In this document: one piece after another, positions 58,558-64,000 of the stretch
Numbering within the stretch: the first letter of the stretch is position 1
How the letters are laid out: the number at the start of each line of letters is the position of its first letter
DNA from: Erpobdella octoculata
Taxonomy: Eukaryota > Annelida > Clitellata > Hirudinida > Erpobdellidae
Length of the DNA: 64,000 bases
Direction of reading: 5' to 3'
Assembly: GCA_963978895.1 (NCBI GenBank)
Contig: OZ022241.1
Span: forward strand, 25,165,573-25,229,572
Notes under the pieces: model-generated
What the model was told of the DNA's origin: nothing
Database searches by the model: none
Seen by the model: the letters and a program-made list of their open reading frames with translations, nothing else
Program-made: the position numbers and the translations under genes

Positions 58558-59054
58558 ACGCACCCAATCCTTATTCAGCGACGTCCACTGATTCCTTCCA
58601 CCGCTCAAGCGTTACAATAATTCAACTTCCGGATGCTCACCATATTCTTTCAAAACCAACTTCAGGTGAACTCCTTTGGAAGTCAAAAGCTCTAAATCTC
58701 AAAAGACGTGTAAAGGGACGACGAGATGTCTTTCAATGACGAACAGTAATCGTTAATATATACGTTTGTGTAGTTTACTTTTATGTACATAGGACATTTT
58801 CAACGTTATTATAATTATGCCTTTCCTCGTCTGTGCTGGTCTTGTGAATATACTGAATGTCCGTCCACTCGTTCAATTTTACTAAAAAAAAGACGCCGTT
58901 GATTTTCATTTGAAATTGTTACTGGTTTCAGAGTTACGAAGGTTTAACAAATTCAAAATGGCCACCATCGGTCACTTTATATTTTCAAAACGTTGATTTT
59001 TATTCAGTTTTAATTGATATTTATTTGATATTTATCACAGATCAAAAGTTTTTT
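58558..59054 (+). repeat. Second copy of the 39084-39570 block
   Basis: About 490 bp, 97-98% identical by eye, with the same junction to the TIR element end. Confidence 0.9.
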
Positions 59055-59069
59055 TTACATTATTATTAT

Positions 59070-60320
59070 TATTATTATTTAGTCCGTAGCCGGCGCATGG
59101 GGAGGAGGATGTCCTCAAAGCCAATACGCTGCTGTCGGTGCCACGGGACCACGAACGTCTTCCACGACAATCTTCCATTTTCCTCGATCGGCTGCAACCC
59201 TTCTCGCCCCATCGGCGGTCAGTCGCTTTCTCTTGAGGTCCCCATCAATAATTTTCAGCCATGTTTTCTTTGGCGCCGAACGTTGGATGCGCCAGCCAGG
59301 CGGTCGCTCCCGCCAAAGTAAACTATTGGGAAGCCGTTTATCATCCATTCGGCAGACGTGCCCGAACCACCGTAGTCGCCGTTTTTGGATGTGTTCGTCG
59401 ATCAGTGGTTGTCGATCACACCGTTCACGGATCGTCTCGTTTCGAATGCGGTCGCGGATGGAGACTCCCAGTATTCGCCGCAGGCATTGCATTTGGAATA
59501 CTTCAAGTCTATTCACATTGGATTTAAACAATGTCCATGTCTCCGAGCCATATATGAGGATCGGAAGAATCAATGTTCGGTAAAGACGAATTTTTGTCTT
59601 GATTGCAATGTTCGTTCTCTTCCAAACGCACCATCTGAACGCTGCAAATGCCGCAGTTGCCTGGCCAACGCGGCTGTGGACGTCGGCCGACGACGACGTC
59701 TTCTTTTCCTGCACGATCGATCCAAGGTATTTAAATTTCGTCACTTGCTCGATCTGGACATCATTTAGGTAGACATGAGCTGGCGACCCGTCCGTTGTTA
59801 ATACCTTGGTCTTCTCGGCGTTGATCTTTAGGCCGTATGACTTGGCAATATCGCCGATGTCGTTTAGGCAATCTGTAGCTTCCACGTCGGTGTCGGCGAA
59901 TACGGCGCTATCGTCCGCGAACATCAGATCAGTGACAAAGTTGTTTTTGTCGTATTGAACACCACGCCTTCCTTCGAACGATTTCCTCATGATCGCATCG
60001 ATCACGACGTTAAATAAAAGCGGAGAGGCGACGTCTCCCTGTCGGACACCGGTTTGAATGGTAAACTCGTCCGATAGGTCGTTTCGAATTCGGATGCACC
60101 TGGTGGAACCACTATAGGACGCTTGTAACAAACGGATGATTTGCGGTGGTATGTTTTCTCTTTCCAATGCCGTCCACAATGATGGCCAATGGATGCAGTC
60201 GAAAGCCGATTTGAAGTCGATGAAGACAACAACAGTCCGCCGGCCACATCGAACCCTCTCTTCTACGAGTTGGCGTAGTGCGAAGATTTGATCGATGCAT
60301 CCACGATTCGGTCAAAATCC
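59070..60320 (-). pseudogene. RTE-like reverse transcriptase, 5' part missing
   Basis: Open for 354 codons from 60179: IQTGVRQGDVASPLLFNVVI, catalytic FADDSAVFADT, GLKINAEKTKVL, YLGSIVQ, YRTLILPILIYGSETW, RRLRWFGHVCRMDD. These are RTE/BovB-type RT and C-terminal motifs. Upstream to 60320 more RT sequence (FDCIHW...) is frameshifted. Endonuclease and RT fingers missing here. Confidence 0.88.
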
Positions 60321-60345
60321 GGCCTGTTCCTCACGGCACGATTGT
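59070..60345 (-). mobile_element. RTE-like LINE, 3' part
   Basis: Minus-strand LINE with an (ATA)n-type tail (ATAATAATAATAATAAT at 59062-59078) and the C-terminal half of an ORF. Its 5' continuation is displaced to 60507-60925, across a scrap of element E1. Confidence 0.88.
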
Positions 60346-60354
60346 TCACAATGT

Positions 60355-60506
60355 TTTTCTGCATTACTACTGGACAAAACTGATGTTTTGAGTTGCAGCA
60401 AATTATATTTAATGTATGTATCAATTTAATATATCAATTAAATAGCAGATAATGTTTATTCATCTGAAGTTATGCAAGAAGGCAGTCCAATGAGTTAGTG
60501 AGGCCG
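60355..60506 (+). mobile_element. E1 fragment inserted in or between RTE-LINE halves
   Basis: Matches 32949-33085 of E1 (TCTGCATTACTACTGGACAA, AATAGCAGATAATGTTTATT, AGGCAGTCCAATGAGTT). Confidence 0.85.
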
Positions 60507-60925
60507 ACGTGATGGCCCGTTCGTACGTTCCACGCGGCAATTCGTATTTCATTCTTTGGTTTAATAAATTTAGTCGTTCGGCCAGTAGTCCATTTTTTGT
60601 CCACACCATGGGTCCCCAATGCTGACACATCGGCTGCCCCAGTTGAGGTAGCATTTATCGATAGATTCGTTCGTTTTAGGTCCTTGGTTTCTTGCCTGGT
60701 TTTCCAGTTATTATCACTGCGGCGAGGTGACCACCGTTTACATATTGGTAGCCATAGTAGCAAGGAGAACAAGATTATGCGCAGTTGACGATGAATGGGA
60801 GGGGCTGCTTGTCGGAATTCGAGAAGAGCATCACGTGTGAAAGTAGTTCGTTGACTCATGGCCTGACAACTCGTGTGTGCATTGCTCATGAATAATTGAG
60901 TAGTAGTCAAGTCAAGCGGCAATGG
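60507..60925 (-). pseudogene. RTE-like LINE 5' part: leader and endonuclease start
   Basis: The 150-codon frame (60922-60470) ends in NEIRIAAWNVRTGHHVG, the start of an EEP endonuclease of the RTE type, and then runs into E1 sequence. The rest of the endonuclease is missing. Confidence 0.75.
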
Positions 60926-61019
60926 AACTCAATTTCACAATATTAAACAAGTAAATTAAAAACGAATTTTTAAAACCCAATGCTTTTATATGTAATTAAA
61001 ACACAAATTTTGCAATCAA

Positions 61020-61200
61020 TTTTTTCTTATAATTATAATTATTTATAATTTTATAATAATTTATAATTTATATTATTTATAATAATTTATAATTTATAAT
61101 AATTTATAATTTATAATAATTTATAATTTATATTATTTATAATAATTTATAATTTATATTATTTATAATAATTTATAATAATTATAATTATTATAATTTT
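61020..61200. repeat. AT-only minisatellite
   Basis: Repeats of ATAATTTATAATTTAT and TATTATTTATAATA, self-complementary, about 180 bp. Confidence 0.9.
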
Positions 61201-61329
61201 TTCTTCCCATATAAAAATGAAATTAATTAAAATTAACTAAATTAATTGACTTATTGTAAAACTAATAATTGAATATTGCATTGTCTTCTATTTTGAGCAT
61301 GTATGCAAAATTTGAAAAAAAATCTATCA

Positions 61330-62735
61330 TCAGGAATGACTATTGGCTTAATCATTATGTTCCGTATAATAAAGTAGAAAGTTTTGCAACTTTAATAGAC
61401 AGAGATGGCTTAGTCTGAATGACTATGGACCTTAAAATCATCTATTAACTATTTGTAGCACTAAGTTTTGTTTTGCAGCTGTGATAGACAAAAGTGGGAG
61501 CATGATCAGCATTGTCGGCCCTCCTTCACAAACTGTTTGGCTCCTAGCAGTTGGTATGATAATGCTATAAATTTTGTTAAAATTGTTATAGGTTTAAAGG
61601 GAGTTTTCCTGTTTTCTTAGACTTGGTTCCTGAGACAATTCAAGAACTCAACAGGAAAAACAAGAGAGGGATGAAAATTTCTTTGGACTTATGGAACGTC
61701 TTATAGACGTTAACAAAGAAATTTAAAATTGATGGAACTAATTTATTTAAATCAAAATAAACAAATTTAATTAAAAAGTTGTTGTGTTATTAAATCCTTT
61801 TTTCGAGTTAGCTTTCAAATCTTTTTCCAGAGGGGTAATTGAGTGATCATCATTGGTGTTGTTCTCCTTGAAATCAACTAAATCATCAGTCCATGCAAAG
61901 GTTGTTTAAGCAACAAGCTGTCAAGACCATTGTGGAAGCAGTTCTTGGGCAGGCAACATCTAAGTACTTCAACCTTCTAAACCTCCCTTTAAGAAAAAAA
62001 TAGTATTAGTCTACAAGTTTTAAAAATAAGGGATTTTCAACTATTGTAAATTACCTCAAATGCTGACTTCTTCATTTGAAAATGGGATTTAAAATCTAAA
62101 TCACACATTACACATAAGAAAAAATCTTCTGTGGCCTTGTTGATCTGTAACTTTATCACCTATAAAATAATTGCATTGAAAGTACACAAAAGCTCTTATA
62201 ACAATGATAATTAAATCTAGTATTCCTTGGATGGCTGAATTCCAGTTTTTGTAATTGATCATATACACATACAAATTAAATTTTAAATGAGACATTAGAT
62301 TAATCTAGATTGGTCTATCACAGCTGCAAAACAAAACTTAGTGCTACAAATATATTTGTATAAGATGATTTTAAAGTCCATAGTCATCAATCTAACATTA
62401 ATCTAGATTAATCTAACATTTTAATACTTCAAGATTATTCTGTACTGTATATCTCTGTAGACTGCAGAGCTGTATTAACTCGAATTCAGCACCAATAAAC
62501 TAATAAAGCGTCTCAAATAAAAATTAAGCTATATCCTAGCTAACCTTTGTCATCTTCCGATTCAGAGTCATAAAAAAAGTGTTTGATACATTCAAAAGAT
62601 CGGCAAAAATTTTTTATTGGATCCATTTTGTTTACATCCGCCTGACTCATTGCCGTTGTTAAATACATACCACATCCAACCAATCCTTGCATCCATCCGA
62701 TAAATCTCGGATGCAACGCTGGATGTATTTAACTA
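61330..62735 (+). mobile_element. TIR element E1, second copy (right part)
   Basis: Collinear with 33105-34541 at about 93-95% identity by eye. The right terminus decays after GGATGTATTTAAC (about 62733) and lacks CGCACCC. Internal inverted repeat retained (CAGCTGTGATAGAC at 61477 and its complement at about 62310). Confidence 0.85.
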
Positions 62736-62739
62736 TTAT

Positions 62740-63355
62740 TGATATCGGATAACGATAACCCGCGCCGACAAAATTTAAGTTAAAAAGTTGGTATGGAGCT
62801 TAAGATCATTGTAGAGTTCATGATTTATATTCAGTAAAATAAAACACATTTATAATATTTATTATGGATTTATAGTAAAAGACACATAAATCCTCAAATT
62901 TCTTTTTAAAGTTTGCTTTTTACAATCAGGATATACGTTTATGTGTTCTTTTTTATCTGTATCTCCACCAAGAAATATTATTGAAAGCTCAATTAATTCA
63001 CGATTGTCATCTCTAGCTATTTCTTTAGTCAATTCAAATCGGTAGAATTCTAGAAATGTATCAATTTCTGAAACATTTAAACAAGATAGCTTTTAAGTAC
63101 AGATTTGTATTTTTTCGGCGTCGACATTTTTCCCGCTCTCTTCGCATTTTTGTACGAATTCTATGGATTGAGGACTTGCTTATACAAAAGTCATCCGTGT
63201 TATGCCCTAGTGCTTTAATAGTAGCTTCAATTATTAATACATAATCTCTCACACTTAACTGTCATCTATCTAATGCGGGAACCAACTTGGGAGTTATTTA
63301 GTTTTTCGGCAAACAGACTCCAACACCTCCTCCAAAACTTCTTCCGGAATATATA
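62740..63355. other. Intergenic, no gene recognised
   Basis: AT-rich. Short open frames at 63056-63252 on both strands have no recognisable motif. Confidence 0.4.
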
Positions 63356-63533
63356 TATATATATATATCCCGTGAGCGGGAACGGGAAAGCGACCGGGAA
63401 CGGGAAAGCGACCGGAAACGCGGAAAGCGACTGGAAGCGGGAGAGCAAGCTTGGAAAGAAACGCGAGGAAGAGAGAAAATCGATAACAAAACTTCTGAAA
63501 ACCCTGAGCAACGCCGGGTAACCCCGCTAGTAA
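63356..63533 (+). mobile_element. Minisatellite (Helitron-like) element, truncated
   Basis: A few 18-bp units, then CGATAACAAAACTTCTGA and the terminal hairpin region GCAACGCCGGGTAACC then CCGCTAG|T at 63532. The AAACATTAGAAAAACCTC spacer found in other copies is deleted. Confidence 0.75.
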
Positions 63534-63905
<372 letters not shown>

Positions 63906-64000
63906 GGTGTCCCAGACTATAATGGAAAAAAAATCAAATTTCAAAACGGCCACCCTTTATTTTTTTTCCATTTGACTCCAAAAACTTAAATATTAAAAAT

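Overview
This is a 64-kb piece of an AT-rich, intron-bearing metazoan genome, most likely from an invertebrate. The phylum cannot be read from the sequence. The evidence is spliced genes, non-LTR retrotransposons, GIY-YIG Penelope-like elements (PLEs), hAT transposons, an LTR element primed by tRNA-Leu, and broken copies of animal genes (SERBP1/vig-like and TOB/BTG-like). There is no bacterial-style operon, CRISPR array, rRNA or convincing tRNA gene. I found no gene that I would call an intact cellular gene; almost everything is mobile DNA and its debris, separated by long (TA)n tracts.

Layout. 0-4.9 kb: AT-rich sequence, a 2.0-kb TIR element and a (TA)n hairpin. 4.9-7.1 kb: an internally deleted hAT transposon with perfect 8-bp target duplications. 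7.2-10.3 kb: a PLE with one nonsense codon, plus a second PLE remnant. 10.4-13.5 kb: a broken I-like LINE. 13.6-17.5 kb: an almost intact PLE with 385-bp terminal repeats (pLTRs), followed by PLE debris to 18.3 kb. 18.9-30.3 kb: an 11.4-kb nest of elements sitting in one TAA target site. Its original empty site survives in an adjacent tandem copy. Inside it lie Helitron-like repeats, a LINE with both ORFs open, and a TIR element interrupted by an L2-like LINE. 31.4-39.3 kb: a decayed cysteine-rich gene split by two TIR elements in tandem. The second of these carries an intronless SERBP1-like copy with two TGA stops. 39.7-43.7 kb: a degenerate LINE. 44.0-46.4 kb: a degenerate hAT. 47.2-48.0 kb: a TOB-like gene fragment. 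48.8-57.1 kb: two 5'-truncated PLEs, fold-back 18-bp minisatellite elements with Helitron-like ends, and a compact LTR element whose only ORF encodes a 507-aa SAP-domain protein. 58.1-62.7 kb: RTE-like LINE pieces mixed with a second copy of the 32-34 kb TIR element.

The strongest unusual signals are these. First, seven hammerhead-ribozyme motifs lie on the minus strand, nearly all in PLE pLTR context. They have covarying stems I and II, a short loopless or near-loopless palindromic stem III, and an invariant extra U after the core that creates an AUG inside the ribozyme. Second, the LTR element with a SAP-domain ORF in the gag position has 189-bp LTRs differing at one base. Third, the SERBP1-like copy is enclosed by transposon termini. 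Fourth, the nested insertion has a recoverable empty site. The PLE 3' ends repeatedly abut (TA)n, which suggests that TA repeats are the landing sites that built this region.
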